Positions 43,600-52,800 of a stretch of DNA of 64,000 nt are shown piece by piece. The translations under genes and the position numbers were made by a program. The notes beneath the pieces were generated by a model, which was not told the DNA's origin, searched no databases, and worked only from the letters and a program-made list of their open reading frames with translations. The first letter of the stretch is position 1; the number at the start of each line of letters is the position of its first letter. The DNA lies in assembly GCF_036965045.1 (NCBI RefSeq), contig NZ_JBALOV010000029.1, positions 39,543 through 103,542 of the forward strand, written 5' to 3'. Source of the DNA: Ferdinandcohnia sp036965045 (GTDB lineage Bacteria; Bacillota; Bacilli; Bacillales; Bacillaceae_L).

Positions 43600-44553
43600 C
43601 TAATCAGATAAAACGCGTTCGATTTGAATTGATTTTTCAACAGATAAATCGATTATCGTGTTTGATACCTCAACTAATGGATTTAATAAATCATATGGGT
43701 TGATGTACTTAATTTTTCCTATTTGTCCATCTGTTAACAATACGTGATGTCCAATTAAAGCATTCATAATTTGCTGTAAAAATGGCACTAAAATAGTTGG
43801 ATCAAGCTTACCGAACATATCATCATTCATTTGTTTGATTACCTGATAAAAGGGTGTTGCATCATGATAGACGCGGTTGGATGACATGGCATGAAAGACA
43901 TCCGCTACGGCTACAATTTTTGATAAATAACTGATTTTGGGTCCCTTTAACCCGAACGGATATCCTTTCCCATCCTCCCTTTCATGGTGTTGGAGCGCAA
44001 CAAGACTAATTTCATGACTGATTCCATCCGTGTTTTTTAGAATTTCATAGCCATAAATCGTATGCTTTTTTACAATTTCATATTCTGCTTTTGTTAATTT
44101 ACTTGGTTTATTTAAGATTTCTGTGGGGATCTTTGTTTTACCAATGTCATGCAAGGTCGCTGCGATTGTGAGTGCTGTCAAATCCTTCTCAGACAATGAA
44201 AGCCATTTGCCAATTAATGTTGCAATTACACCCACTCCGATATTATGTCGATATGTATAATCATCTGCAGATTGAAGCTGATAAAACAAATGAAAAAATT
44301 GCGGGATTTCTGATGCTGTCTGAATAATAGGGATAACTGTTTGTTTAATCTCAGCGAGCGGCAGCTTCGTATGTCGCTTTACAAAATAAAAAATATCCTC
44401 TACCTGGTCAATCGCTTCCTCTAATTTCCCTGTAATGATAGATAAATGTGGTTTACTTGAAGGTATAAACTCGTAACCGCTATCAAATTCTTCTATAATT
44501 CTATCAAGTTCATCAGGATGAATCACAGTGATTTTTGTTTGATCGATCTTCAT
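43600..44553 (-). CDS. HD-GYP domain protein, predicted cyclic-di-GMP phosphodiesterase
   Basis: 317 residues: an N-terminal helical region (~1-110) without a receiver or membrane segment, then an HD-GYP domain. Metal ligands are HDIGKTKIP, H in KKHTIYGYEIL, and HHEREDGKGYP (the GYP motif), with DVFHAMSSNRVYH. All key residues for cyclic-di-GMP hydrolysis are present. The N-terminal region may sense an unknown signal. GGGGAG precedes the ATG. Confidence 0.88.
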   Translation of the reverse strand: MKIDQTKITVIHPDELDRIIEEFDSGYEFIPSSKPHLSIITGKLEEAIDQVEDIFYFVKRHTKLPLAEIKQTVIPIIQTASEIPQFFHLFYQLQSADDYTYRHNIGVGVIATLIGKWLSLSEKDLTALTIAATLHDIGKTKIPTEILNKPSKLTKAEYEIVKKHTIYGYEILKNTDGISHEISLVALQHHEREDGKGYPFGLKGPKISYLSKIVAVADVFHAMSSNRVYHDATPFYQVIKQMNDDMFGKLDPTILVPFLQQIMNALIGHHVLLTDGQIGKIKYINPYDLLNPLVEVSNTIIDLSVEKSIQIERVLSD

Positions 44554-44715
44554 TTGGTATGACTCCCCACTAAAGCCTTGTTTCCATTATTATATCAAAA
44601 ATTGGAATTTCCACAATAATTATTTGAATATACGAAAATATCGAGAAATTTTTCGTGTTGGCCTTCCTAATTGCCACATTTTTTTCCAAGAATGCGTAAA
44701 AAACCCTCTATTCCC

Positions 44716-44744
44716 TTGACTTAACACGCTTTAGGTTGTATATT
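44716..44744 (+). promoter_or_regulatory. Sigma-A promoter of cspD
   Basis: TTGACT, 17-base spacer, TATATT: close to consensus. Start of transcription is expected near 44751. Confidence 0.85.
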
Positions 44745-44750
44745 AAAATC

Positions 44751-44879
44751 AATCATTTAGCTAGTAGTTTAGTATTTTTTTTATAATAATTCTATTTTTA
44801 AAGATACATAAATGAGCGGCTATATGATAAAAATTTTTACGTTGCACGGTTGTGCCGAAGGTTTAGGAGGAAAAGCATA
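44751..44879 (+). promoter_or_regulatory. Long cspD 5' untranslated leader
   Basis: About 130 bases between the predicted transcription start and the ATG, ending in TAGGAGGAAAAG. Long leaders of this size act as cold-responsive RNA switches in csp genes. I did not derive a secondary structure. Confidence 0.55.
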
Positions 44880-45080
44880 ATGCAAAACGGTAAAGTGAAA
44901 TGGTTTAACAACGAAAAAGGTTTTGGCTTCATCGAAGTTGAAGGTGGAGACGATGTATTCGTACACTTCACAGCTATCCAAGGTGAAGGTTACAAATCAT
45001 TAGAAGAAGGTCAAGAAGTTTCTTTCGAAGTTGTCGAAGGTAATCGTGGACCTCAAGCTGCTAACGTTGTAAAGCTATAA
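44880..45080 (+). CDS. cspD: Cold shock protein CspD
   Basis: 66 residues: MQNGKVKWFNNEKGFGFIEV, with RNP1 (KGFGFIEV) and RNP2 (VFVHF) intact, nearly the same as B. subtilis CspD as I recall it. It is an OB-fold RNA/ssDNA chaperone. AGGAGG precedes the ATG; codons upstream in frame belong to the leader. Strong promoter, long leader and a strong terminator make it a self-contained unit. Confidence 0.96.
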   Translation: MQNGKVKWFNNEKGFGFIEVEGGDDVFVHFTAIQGEGYKSLEEGQEVSFEVVEGNRGPQAANVVKL

Positions 45081-45111
45081 TTCTTACATTTTATTTTAAA
45101 AATGTGAAACC

Positions 45112-45137
45112 AAGGCTGATTTTTATCAGCCTTTTTT
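45112..45137 (+). terminator. Terminator after cspD
   Basis: AAGGCTGAT / ATCAGCCTT stem, 4-base loop, T6. Confidence 0.9.
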
Positions 45138-45168
45138 GGGGCTCTTTTTCTGAAAGGCCCCTCCTTAT

Positions 45169-45345
45169 TTATGATAATTTTTTACCATACTCCTTTAGCT
45201 TTTGACCCACAGTACAATTTTTAATACAGAAATTTTGGGCATGGCGCTTCCCATTTTCCTTCCGGAAATGTTCTTTTACAAAACAATCTTGGCAATAAGT
45301 GTCAAGCATTTCACCAACTTCCAAAATAAGTTCCTTTCGCTTCAC
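45169..45345 (-). CDS. Small zinc-finger protein (58 aa)
   Basis: Starts GTG AAG CGA AAG with GGGAG ten bases before. The protein reads MKRKELILEVGEMLDTYCQD, then CFVKEHFRKENG, KRHAQNFCIKNCTVGQKLKE. The Cys/His pattern C-x2-C ... H ... C-x3-C fits the small zf-C2HCIx2C-type family of Bacillus. It is probably a structural zinc protein that binds nucleic acid or another protein. Convergent with cspD. Confidence 0.75.
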   Translation of the reverse strand: MKRKELILEVGEMLDTYCQDCFVKEHFRKENGKRHAQNFCIKNCTVGQKLKEYGKKLS

Positions 45346-45443
45346 AAAATATCATCTCCCATTTTAATCCAAATGTCACGTTATCAAGTATTCTTCCCAT
45401 CAGTATCACCTATTAAATGAATATGACAGGTAGGCTTAATTAC

Positions 45444-46103
45444 TTACCCTTTTATTTCAAATTTACTGGAAACAATCGTCCCTTCCAACGCCTGTGTAGC
45501 TAGTCGATCTGCCTCTGCATTTTGTTTTCGACCAATTGGATCGTAAATAGGATGAATCCCCAGTTTTTTCATTTTCTCCTCAATTCGATCTAACCATCTA
45601 TTAAGATTATCTTCAAAGCATGGCCATTCTCCAGAGAGTTGTTTTAACACCACATGAGAATCCCCTTTAAAAATTACTGTTGAATGGTGTACACCTAATT
45701 CCTCCAATGTATTTAACATCAACCAAAATGCAGCATATTCTGCTTCATTATTTGATTCCATTTCTTCAAACACTTCATTCACTCTAACCCGATATGGTTT
45801 TTTATTTTGAGTATAATAAATCGCAGCACCTAAACCGGCCTTCCCTGATTGGATGTCATAACCTCCATCAAAATATGCCATGATATCTTGAGGTTCGGTT
45901 TCAATTTCTTTAATAAGCTTGCTCAGTTCTTTTTTCGTCCATTTTGTTTGTCGTTCATCATAAAAAACAAGTTCCTTCGTACGTCCTGTTCGTTCAAAGT
46001 CTTCTGCTAGTCGCAATGCTTCTTCAGCTGAAACTTCATCCGACATCAAAGTGATGACTTGATTTTTTGGCGTTTTATATGTCCATTCTAGCTTAAGTTT
46101 CAT
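45444..46103 (-). CDS. ypeP: RNase H-like protein YpeP
   Basis: About 219 residues. An N-terminal ~75-residue domain (LKLEWTYKTPKNQVITLMSDE) is followed by an RNase H fold with all four acidic residues: D in AYFDGGYD, E in NNEAEYAAF, D in FKGDSHVV and D in NAEADRLAT. The size and two-part layout match B. subtilis YpeP. Whether it cleaves RNA/DNA hybrids is unknown. The start at 46101-46103 lies nine bases after GGAGAGG; two earlier in-frame starts overlap the SD. Confidence 0.85.
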   Translation of the reverse strand: MKLKLEWTYKTPKNQVITLMSDEVSAEEALRLAEDFERTGRTKELVFYDERQTKWTKKELSKLIKEIETEPQDIMAYFDGGYDIQSGKAGLGAAIYYTQNKKPYRVRVNEVFEEMESNNEAEYAAFWLMLNTLEELGVHHSTVIFKGDSHVVLKQLSGEWPCFEDNLNRWLDRIEEKMKKLGIHPIYDPIGRKQNAEADRLATQALEGTIVSSKFEIKG

Positions 46104-46261
46104 CACGCTCATCCTCTCCAATGGAACGTATCTTCATTTTTCCTAATTTTTAACTCATTATACACTCTTTCCATTTGGATATATACTCCCTTCTTTTCTA
46201 AAGGCTCATTTCTAAAAGATTGTTTTTATTAACTTAAATTTTTTGGGTTGAACTAGGGTGA

Positions 46262-46500
46262 TTTCCGCTTCTGGCACTCGCTTTCCGCGGGCGATCCGCA
46301 AGCCTCCTCAGGCCTACACGATGTAGGTCACGAAGCCGTTGCCACAGGACGTGGGTTCTTAGGCTTCGAACATTAATCCTCACTGCGGTGTCTCGCTTGG
46401 CTCGCTATTCCCGCAGGACATTGAATAGGCTTCCTTGAAACTACACCGCACGAAGAAAATGCGTGCATTTTCAAGGATCTCGTGCCATACGCTTCAATCA
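46262..46500. repeat. Dispersed Bacillaceae-type repeat
   Basis: A GC-richer block in an AT-rich 557-base gap (46104-46660). It contains CGCTTTCCGCGGGCGATCCG, GGTGTCTCGCTTGGCTCGC and TATTCCCGCAGGACATTGAA, which I recognise from memory as parts of a repeat scattered in many Bacillus genomes. A perfect hairpin GAAAATGCgtGCATTTTC lies at 46455-46472. No protein-coding frame of note. It probably separates the otherwise adjacent ypeP and ypdQ genes. Confidence 0.65.
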
Positions 46501-46660
46501 CTAGAGGGAACACCCAAAGTCCCAATAATACTTGGTTATAGCTATTTCAAAAAAAGAACAAAGTTTGCGAAAACAGCCCTTCTAAAAGAGTATCTGTATC
46601 TTCATCCCATGTTGATTTAGTGATAAAATACTTTATATCAATTATATGTGGAGGCATTTG

Positions 46661-47053
46661 ATGATTGAAGTGTATATAGATGGTGCAAGTGCTGGAGACC
46701 CTGGTCCGTCTGGTGCAGGCATTTTTATTAAAGGTAATGGTATCGTTGAAAAACATTCGATTCCGCTTGGTATCATGACAAACCATGAAGCTGAATATTA
46801 CGCTTTGCTTAAAGGACTTGAAATTTGTATTAAAAATGACTACAAGATCGTTTCTTTTCGGACAGATTCACAGCTTGTTGACCGAGCCATTGAAAAAGAG
46901 TATGTTCGAAACAAAAAATTCGTACGCTTACTTGAAAAAGCATTACTGCTATCAAAACAATTAGATCTTTTTTTCTTAAAATGGATCCCAAGTGCTCAAA
47001 ATAAAGTCGCAGATGAATTGGCAAGACAAGGCATCCGAAAAAATGAAATGTAA
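46661..47053 (+). CDS. ypdQ: RNase HI-like protein YpdQ
   Basis: 130 residues. It has an RNase HI fold with the complete acidic set: D in VYIDGASAGDPG, E in NHEAEYYAL, D in FRTDSQLVD and D in KVADELARQG. It resembles B. subtilis YpdQ, which I recall as lacking detectable RNase H activity in vitro; the catalytic residues here look intact. It lacks the basic handle helix of E. coli RNase HI. GGAGG precedes the ATG at 46661; an ATG five codons upstream contains that SD. Divergent from ypeP. Confidence 0.85.
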   Translation: MIEVYIDGASAGDPGPSGAGIFIKGNGIVEKHSIPLGIMTNHEAEYYALLKGLEICIKNDYKIVSFRTDSQLVDRAIEKEYVRNKKFVRLLEKALLLSKQLDLFFLKWIPSAQNKVADELARQGIRKNEM

Positions 47054-47056
47054 AGG

Positions 47057-47088
47057 AAACCCTTGGACACCAGTTGGTCCAAGGGTTT
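47057..47088. terminator. Bidirectional terminator, ypdQ / 92-aa gene
   Basis: Perfect AAACCCTTGGAC / GTCCAAGGGTTT stem between convergent genes. Confidence 0.9.
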
Positions 47089-47367
47089 TTATGACATGAT
47101 ATTTCGCTCTTCCACAAATTGATAGGCCTGTTTACGTGTTTGAATTTGATTTTCCTTAAACATCTCTAATAAAGAAATGAAAAAGCTCCCGTCAAATTCC
47201 TTCTGTGCCTTTAATGTAATTTCAATTGCAACAATGACAATGTCATCTGTTGCTGCCGTATAATGCTGTCCAAATGAAATGAAGCCAACTGCGTCTTCGC
47301 CAAGATGAAACCCTTTTTGGGCTAAAAACTGCAGATACTCCTCTACCCGATTTTCTAATTTAAACAA
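47089..47367 (-). CDS. Conserved hypothetical protein (92 aa)
   Basis: MFKLENRVEEYLQFLAQKGFHLGEDAVGFISFGQHYTAATDD... A helical, soluble protein; the block GFHLGEDAVGFISFGQHY looks family-specific and resembles the DUF6123-type proteins I remember from Bacillus, without certainty. Function unknown. It lies convergent with ypdQ and downstream of the YuiD-like gene. Confidence 0.65.
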   Translation of the reverse strand: MFKLENRVEEYLQFLAQKGFHLGEDAVGFISFGQHYTAATDDIVIVAIEITLKAQKEFDGSFFISLLEMFKENQIQTRKQAYQFVEERNIMS

Positions 47368-47432
47368 TAGTCCCCATCCCCAACAAAAAATACAGAATCT
47401 AATCTAATAGTACCGCATTTTTTGTCGAAATT

Positions 47433-47903
47433 CTACGACTTTTTTGTTAAAAAGTGGGCTAAAGTTCCTGTAATCATTCCAAAAAGAGCACCACCAAGTA
47501 CTTCTTCTGGCTGATGGCCAAGTCTTTCCTTTAACTTTTCTTCCTTCTGGTCATGGTAATGATGGTCCTTTTGTCCTGCTAATCGTTCAATTTCTTCATC
47601 AAGTTCGTTCACTTTTATTGTTAGTTCACCGGATTGACGACGAATTCCTTGTGCATCGTACATCACGATTAAACCAAATATGGTGGACAGCGCAAAATCG
47701 ATGGTTGGAACCCCTCTTTTTAACGCAATAAAGGTAGCTAATGATGAAACACCCGCAGAATGTGAACTTGGCATTCCGCCCGTTTCAAAAAAGGTGCCCC
47801 AATCCCATCTTCCTGTTCTCAATTTTTTAATTGGTATTTTTAAAAATTGAGCAAGTCCGATTGTAAGTAATGCGGTATAGATCCCTTTGTTCACGATTCT
47901 CAC
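47433..47903 (-). CDS. Divergent PAP2-family membrane protein, YuiD-like
   Basis: A 156-residue membrane protein with three or four hydrophobic segments. Family motifs are GGMPSSHSAGVSSLAT (phosphatase-like SSHSA), MYDAQGIRRQSGE and GHQPEEVLGGALFG, identical in layout to B. subtilis YuiD (DUF212). The PAP2-like motif suggests action on a lipid or isoprenoid phosphate, but activity is unproven. Between the motifs is a charged His-rich loop (GQKDHHYHDQKEEK). Confidence 0.88.
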   Translation of the reverse strand: MRIVNKGIYTALLTIGLAQFLKIPIKKLRTGRWDWGTFFETGGMPSSHSAGVSSLATFIALKRGVPTIDFALSTIFGLIVMYDAQGIRRQSGELTIKVNELDEEIERLAGQKDHHYHDQKEEKLKERLGHQPEEVLGGALFGMITGTLAHFLTKKS

Positions 47904-47993
47904 CTCTTGGTTAGTTTCCTAGTTCTCCACCTTTTCTATTCAAGACATAATCCAAAATAGGATGGAAATAATATGGAATGGAGGTGACATGTC

Positions 47994-48131
47994 ATGGCGA
48001 AAAAAGCGAACAACCGTGGGAAAGCTCCAAAAGGCGTGAACCCACAAGGTTATAATGAAGATACAGAATTCTCTATGGAACCAAAAAGCGGGCTTGAAAA
48101 TAGAGCAAAGAAAAAGAATACTAAGATATAA
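47994..48131 (+). CDS. sspL: Small acid-soluble spore protein L
   Basis: 45 residues: MAKKANNRGKAPKGVNPQGY, then NEDTEFSMEPKSGLENRAKK, KNTKI. The GVNPQG and KSGLENRAKKKNTK blocks match the SspL family (42 aa in B. subtilis). GGAGGTGA precedes the ATG. It is a minor SASP made in the forespore, presumably under sigma-G. sspL next to ypcP is also the B. subtilis order; here the two genes are convergent. Confidence 0.85.
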   Translation: MAKKANNRGKAPKGVNPQGYNEDTEFSMEPKSGLENRAKKKNTKI

Positions 48132-48137
48132 AGTTTT

Positions 48138-48175
48138 ACGGGATGCCCTGTTGCAGTATTGGGTATCCCTGTTTT
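48138..48175 (+). terminator. Terminator after sspL
   Basis: ACGGGATGCCC / GGGTATCCCTGT stem (one mismatch) then TTTT. Confidence 0.75.
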
Positions 48176-48220
48176 AAAAGTTTACATAATATCACAACTA
48201 CCCCAAGTGTGCGGCTAACG

Positions 48221-48281
48221 GCCATAGAAATGAAATATCAGCCATATGATTTATACTATCGGCCATAGATTTATAATAACG
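48221..48281. repeat. Three degenerate 20-21 base tandem units
   Basis: Three successive units begin GCCATAGAAATG, GCCATATGATTT and GCCATAGATTTA, each ending in an AT-rich half. They lie between the sspL and ypcP terminators. Significance unknown. Confidence 0.55.
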
Positions 48282-48341
48282 ACTATTGGTCAAGTTAGAA
48301 TTACACAAACTTCCCTAATTTGTCCAAATCAATAGAAAAAA

Positions 48342-48360
48342 AGCACTCTAAAAGAGTACT
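48342..48360 (-). terminator. Terminator after ypcP
   Basis: AGTACTCTT / AGAGTGCT stem followed by seven U on the minus strand. Confidence 0.8.
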
Positions 48361-48363
48361 CCG

Positions 48364-49227
48364 TTAACTTATAAATTGATCCAAGCCCTTAAATTCAAGC
48401 TCTGTAAATTTTTCATAGACTTTTTCACGATCAATTTGGATTAATGCATCTTCAAGTGAGCAGCTAATTGGTACTTCACAATGAATTCTTGCCAATTTTC
48501 TAGATAAATGCAGCATGTCCAAATCTTCTTTAATTTTTGTCTTTTGACCTTTTGATAAATTCTCTACATTTTCAAGAATACCTTCAATTGATTCAAACTG
48601 CTGAAGAAGTTTCAAAGCCGTCTTTTCACCGATTCCTCGAACACCAGGATAATTATCACTTGTATCTCCCATTAAAGCTTTGAGGTCGACCATTTGTTGT
48701 GGGCGAATCCCTTTTTCATCTAAAAAGCTTTCACTTGTGTACTCCGCGTAATTCCCGATTCCTTTTTTCATAATTAGAACCGTAATATTCTCATCAAGTA
48801 GCTGCAGAATGTCTTGGTCACCTGTCAGAATGATTACCTCAGAGTCTTGGCTATATAGCTTTGCAAGGGTACCAATGCAATCGTCGGCTTCATAACCCGA
48901 TAGCCCCACATTCGGGATATCAAATGATTTCACTACATCTTTAACAAGATCAAATTGTGGGATTAACTCTTCTGGTGGCGCACCGCGATTTCCTTTATAT
49001 TCACTGTACATTTCAGTCCGGAATGTAGAGCTTCCCATATCCCAGCAACAAATCACATGTGAAGGCTTGTACCTATTGACAGCCGTCATCATATGCTTAA
49101 CGAAACCGTGAATCCCATTTGTTGGAATCCCTTTACTATTCACCATAAAATAACCGCTCATTGCCGTTGCGTAAAAAGAGCGAAACAATAATGCCATTCC
49201 ATCTATTAACATAATCTGATTTTTCAT
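48364..49227 (-). CDS. ypcP: 5'-3' exonuclease/flap endonuclease YpcP (ExoR)
   Basis: 287 residues of the PolA 5'-nuclease family. Metal-binding Asp clusters are LIDGMALLFR, CCWDMGSSTFR, GYEADDCIGTLA, ILTGDQDILQL and LMGDTSDNYPGV, followed by the helix-hairpin-helix GIGEKTALKLL. As a stand-alone nuclease it removes RNA primers and flaps alongside PolA. The start at 49225-49227 is eight bases after GGGAGG; the ATG two codons earlier is too close. Confidence 0.93.
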   Translation of the reverse strand: MKNQIMLIDGMALLFRSFYATAMSGYFMVNSKGIPTNGIHGFVKHMMTAVNRYKPSHVICCWDMGSSTFRTEMYSEYKGNRGAPPEELIPQFDLVKDVVKSFDIPNVGLSGYEADDCIGTLAKLYSQDSEVIILTGDQDILQLLDENITVLIMKKGIGNYAEYTSESFLDEKGIRPQQMVDLKALMGDTSDNYPGVRGIGEKTALKLLQQFESIEGILENVENLSKGQKTKIKEDLDMLHLSRKLARIHCEVPISCSLEDALIQIDREKVYEKFTELEFKGLDQFIS

Positions 49228-49322
49228 CAGCATATCCTCCCTGTCGACAATTACTCATAACTGAAATTATACCACATATTCACCATGGAATTGTTTGTAT
49301 CTTCCTTCCAAGCAAAGAAAAA

Positions 49323-49342
49323 AGCCCTCATAAGAGGACTTA
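49323..49342 (-). terminator. Terminator after ypbS
   Basis: AAGTCCTC / GAGGGCTT stem (one mismatch) followed by a U-run on the minus strand. Confidence 0.7.
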
Positions 49343-49354
49343 TTCTAGTTTTCA

Positions 49355-49612
49355 TTATTTGCGAAATGCGAATTCCTTTACCATATCAACAGTTACTATT
49401 TTCCGCAATGGGACTATTCCTTTTTTAGCAAGCTGATTCATTTCAATTGTTACTTTATTGATTTTCTCAACAGTGAACTCCTGATTTTGCTTCGCTAAAG
49501 CAACTGCTTCGTCAATATATTGTTCTCTTTTTTGCTCAAGCCCGATAAAGGTTTTTACGATTTCGTGCTGTGCATTTGAATGTTTTGTGATTGCTTCATG
49601 GACGTTTGTCAT
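49355..49612 (-). CDS. ypbS: YpbS (DUF2533-like) protein
   Basis: An 85-residue helical protein: TNVHEAITKHSNAQHEIVKTF ... KGIVPLRKIVTVDMVKEFAF. It matches B. subtilis YpbS in size and sequence pattern, and in position next to dynA. Function unknown. GGAGGAG precedes the ATG. It overlaps the upstream Cys-rich gene by 17 bases, which makes dynA, the Cys-rich gene and ypbS one translationally linked unit. Confidence 0.8.
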   Translation of the reverse strand: MTNVHEAITKHSNAQHEIVKTFIGLEQKREQYIDEAVALAKQNQEFTVEKINKVTIEMNQLAKKGIVPLRKIVTVDMVKEFAFRK

Positions 49613-49799
49613 TTTTCTCCTCCGATGTTCTCATTAGCTTCACGATATGGGGTTTAGGTTCCCAGCAATTAAATTTATATTCTGGCTTTGTATCATAGCC
49701 TAAGCGTACACATCTGTAAGTCATTATACCATCTTTTCGTTCTGCGATAAAATTCACACAGGTCGCACATGCATGATATTTGGATTTTGATTCGGTCAA
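49596..49799 (-). CDS. Cys-rich small protein between dynA and ypbS (67 aa)
   Basis: About 67 residues with the Cys pattern HACATCVNF ... YRCVRLG ... FNCWEPK, which suggests a zinc site. A TTG start seven bases after GGGGTG is preferred over another TTG two codons earlier. It begins 6 bases after the dynA stop and overlaps ypbS. The family name is not known to me. Fixed coupling to dynA suggests a role with membrane remodelling, which is inference. Confidence 0.7.
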   Translation of the reverse strand: MTESKSKYHACATCVNFIAERKDGIMTYRCVRLGYDTKPEYKFNCWEPKPHIVKLMRTSEEKNDKRP

Positions 49800-49805
49800 G
49801 ACCAA

Positions 49806-52800
49806 TCACCCCATATGTTCGATATAGTAGGCTTTTAACGTTTCGTGGACCTGTTCTAAGCCTTCAATATCAATATCCTCAGATAAAATCTTCGTAACCC
49901 CATCAAAATACTCATGAATTTCCTGCAATGCATTTTCTTGAAGCGCTAGTAGTCCTTTATTGATTTCTTGCTTGTAAAAGGCAACAAGTTTCTCTTGATT
50001 CTCTTCAAGATAAGAACTTACAGGTGCATCCAACAATCCTTCAAGCTCCACTTGCATTTGCTTTTTCTCATTTTTTTCAAAAAACGATTTTGGGTTTTTA
50101 AATAAGCCAAGTGCCTTTCTATAACGAGTGAGTTCTTCATTTACAAGTCCATTTTTAAATTCAATCGATTCAAAATCTAGTTCAATGGACTCTGAAATAC
50201 TCATATTTGGATGAATCGATTTTATCTGTTCATTAAAACTACCAAGCTGACCATGGAGTCGCTTTGAAATAAATGCTTCAATACGCAATGAAGTGGCACG
50301 CATTTCTTGCGCTAGGTCAAAGCCAACTGAATCCAAAAATTCAACTAAACATGATTGTAGTGCATTTTTCAAATCCCGACCATCATCTCTAAGTGATGAC
50401 GGGTTAAATGCTTCCTTAAACATATCTGATACTCGTAGGGAGACTCTTTGTTTTATATAAAAGGTAAGTTCCATTATCTCCTGTTCTATAACCCCAAATA
50501 ACGCCTTGTTATCAACACTCGTAACGACCTTCTTCATCTTGGCGTGTTGCTCTTTTGCTTCCTCAAGTTTCAAACGCTTAATATCCTTATCTTCCTTAGC
50601 AGACTGAATATAGGAATCAATAATTGCCGCTGCGCGCTGAATATCAACATATCCTTCATTCACCGCCACCTCTGTCAATTCATCAATAACAAAGGAGTGA
50701 AAATCTGTTTCAAAGCGTTCAATACCCGATGTCTGAAGGATTCCTAGATCCTTTTCACTGACTTTATTAAGCTTTTCAAGTAAAGCCGCTCGACTTGATA
50801 CTGTATAAAGTCGTGGAAAACGAATTCCGTAGCTTACTAACTGTGACTCGACATACTCTTTTACATCTTCCAATTCATCGGCTGAATTCGCTAGATCCGC
50901 AGCATTTATGACGAAGAACATTTTATCCATACTAAAGGTGTCCTTGACACGTCCCAGCTGAATTAAAAACTCACGGTCAGCTTTTGAAAATGCATGATTA
51001 TAATAAGTCACGAACAGAATAGCATCGGCATTTTTGATATATTCAAACGCAACCCCTGTATGGCGGGCGTTGATTGAATCAGCTCCAGGTGTGTCCACCA
51101 ATGTGATGCCTTGTTGGGTTAATGGACAATCATAGTAAAGCTCAATCCATTCCACAAAGCAAGCTTTTTCTTCCTTTGCAACATAGTCATTAAAGCCATC
51201 CATATCTGTTGCTAAAACTTGATCCATATGCGAAGAAATATCATCAAATCCTGCAACTACAGCCTTTAAGAATGAAAAATGCGGCTTTTCTTTTGCCTCT
51301 ATTTTTTCAATACTGCTAATTTTTGACTGGATGATCTCTAGACTGGCATTAAGATTTTCTGCTTGCTCCCCAAAAATGTGTAAGGAATGGTTGATATCGT
51401 CTAATAACTGATTTGTTGATTTAATTTTTACAAGTACAGTCCCATGCTTATGCTCATCGGTTGGGAAGGTAATTTTGTTAATGGTTGCGGTCGTTGGGTT
51501 AGGTGATACTGGCAGTGCCTGTTTTCCCATTAACGCATTCGCAAAAGACGACTTACCAGCACTAAAAGCACCAAATAATGCAACCGTAAAATGTTTGTGT
51601 TTTAAGCGATCTGCTTTATCCAGAATATCCTCTGCAAGCAATGAAAGACCGGTGATTGGCTTAATCAGTTCATGGGCTTTTTCTAAATGTTGAATCGCCT
51701 CGTCGGACGAACTTTTCCTGCCTTTTTGCTTTTGAGTTGGTTTATGTTCATTTTTTTGAACGACAATCTTTTGTTTTTTTAGTTCCTGGAGGATTTCTTC
51801 AGTTGAGGAAATCTCGACATGTTCAGTAAAACGTGACAGCAAGTTTTCCACGGTCTCGACATGACTAAACATAATTCTACCATCCATGATGTCATCGAGC
51901 ATCGTGGTAATTTCAGCACGTTTTGCTTCAAATTTCGTTAATGTTGCAAACGCCTCTGAATAAACCTCATATTGCTTTAGCTCTGCCTTTAATTTGTTTT
52001 CCTCTTTGGCAGTCCCTGACTTTATTTGTTCAAGAATATCCTGTAGTAATGCAACTGCTTTTTGTTTGTATTTTCTTTTAATATAATTACCAACATCGTC
52101 TGTGTAGGTTAAAATATACTCCCCTGTTACACGCGCACCGGGCTTGACTATATTTTTCAACTCGTCAGAAGAAAGTTCAATGGCAAGTTCGTTTCCGGTT
52201 GGTTGTGTTGAAAGCCGTAAATTTTCAACAAATTTTCCGACAAAGTCTTTCAAATGCCATTCTAATTGAGTGGACATTTTTTCTTTTACATCATCGAAGA
52301 AGGCTTGCAAACGCTCCTCACGTTCTTTTTCTGTTTTATTCTTGGAAAATAATACACCCACTTTAAATTCTGGCTGTACAGACTCAACAAAAAGCTTGGC
52401 AAGATCACGGGTTTGGAATGGCATCAAGATTGCATTTGATAAAATTGTTTCAATTTCTTCCATAAACTCTGTTTCAATTTTTTCCCGTTCTATCGCAAAG
52501 TTCACTAATTGTTGGTTCAATTCCTCAATTCGACCCGGAATTTTTTTTCGGTCTTCCATCGATAATGAAATAAGCTTTTCTTTAGTAGCATCAAGTTCAG
52601 GTGCATTTTGATCATCTAAAAATGCAATATGCTCGAGTAAAATTTGTCTTGCTGAATAAAAAACCCCTTCTAACAAAAGCTGATCTTTGTTAGCTATTTT
52701 ATCATGAAGCAATTGCTGAACCTGCTGGAACTGATTGTGCTCGTTATTTGGGTCCTTAAGTGTGGTGTAAAAAATGTCTGAGTATGCAACATTCCAGTTT

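Noticed and set aside
46435..46620. 61-codon frame in the ypeP-ypdQ gap
   Set aside because: It lies mostly inside the dispersed repeat, has no ribosome site and reads as low-complexity basic peptide.
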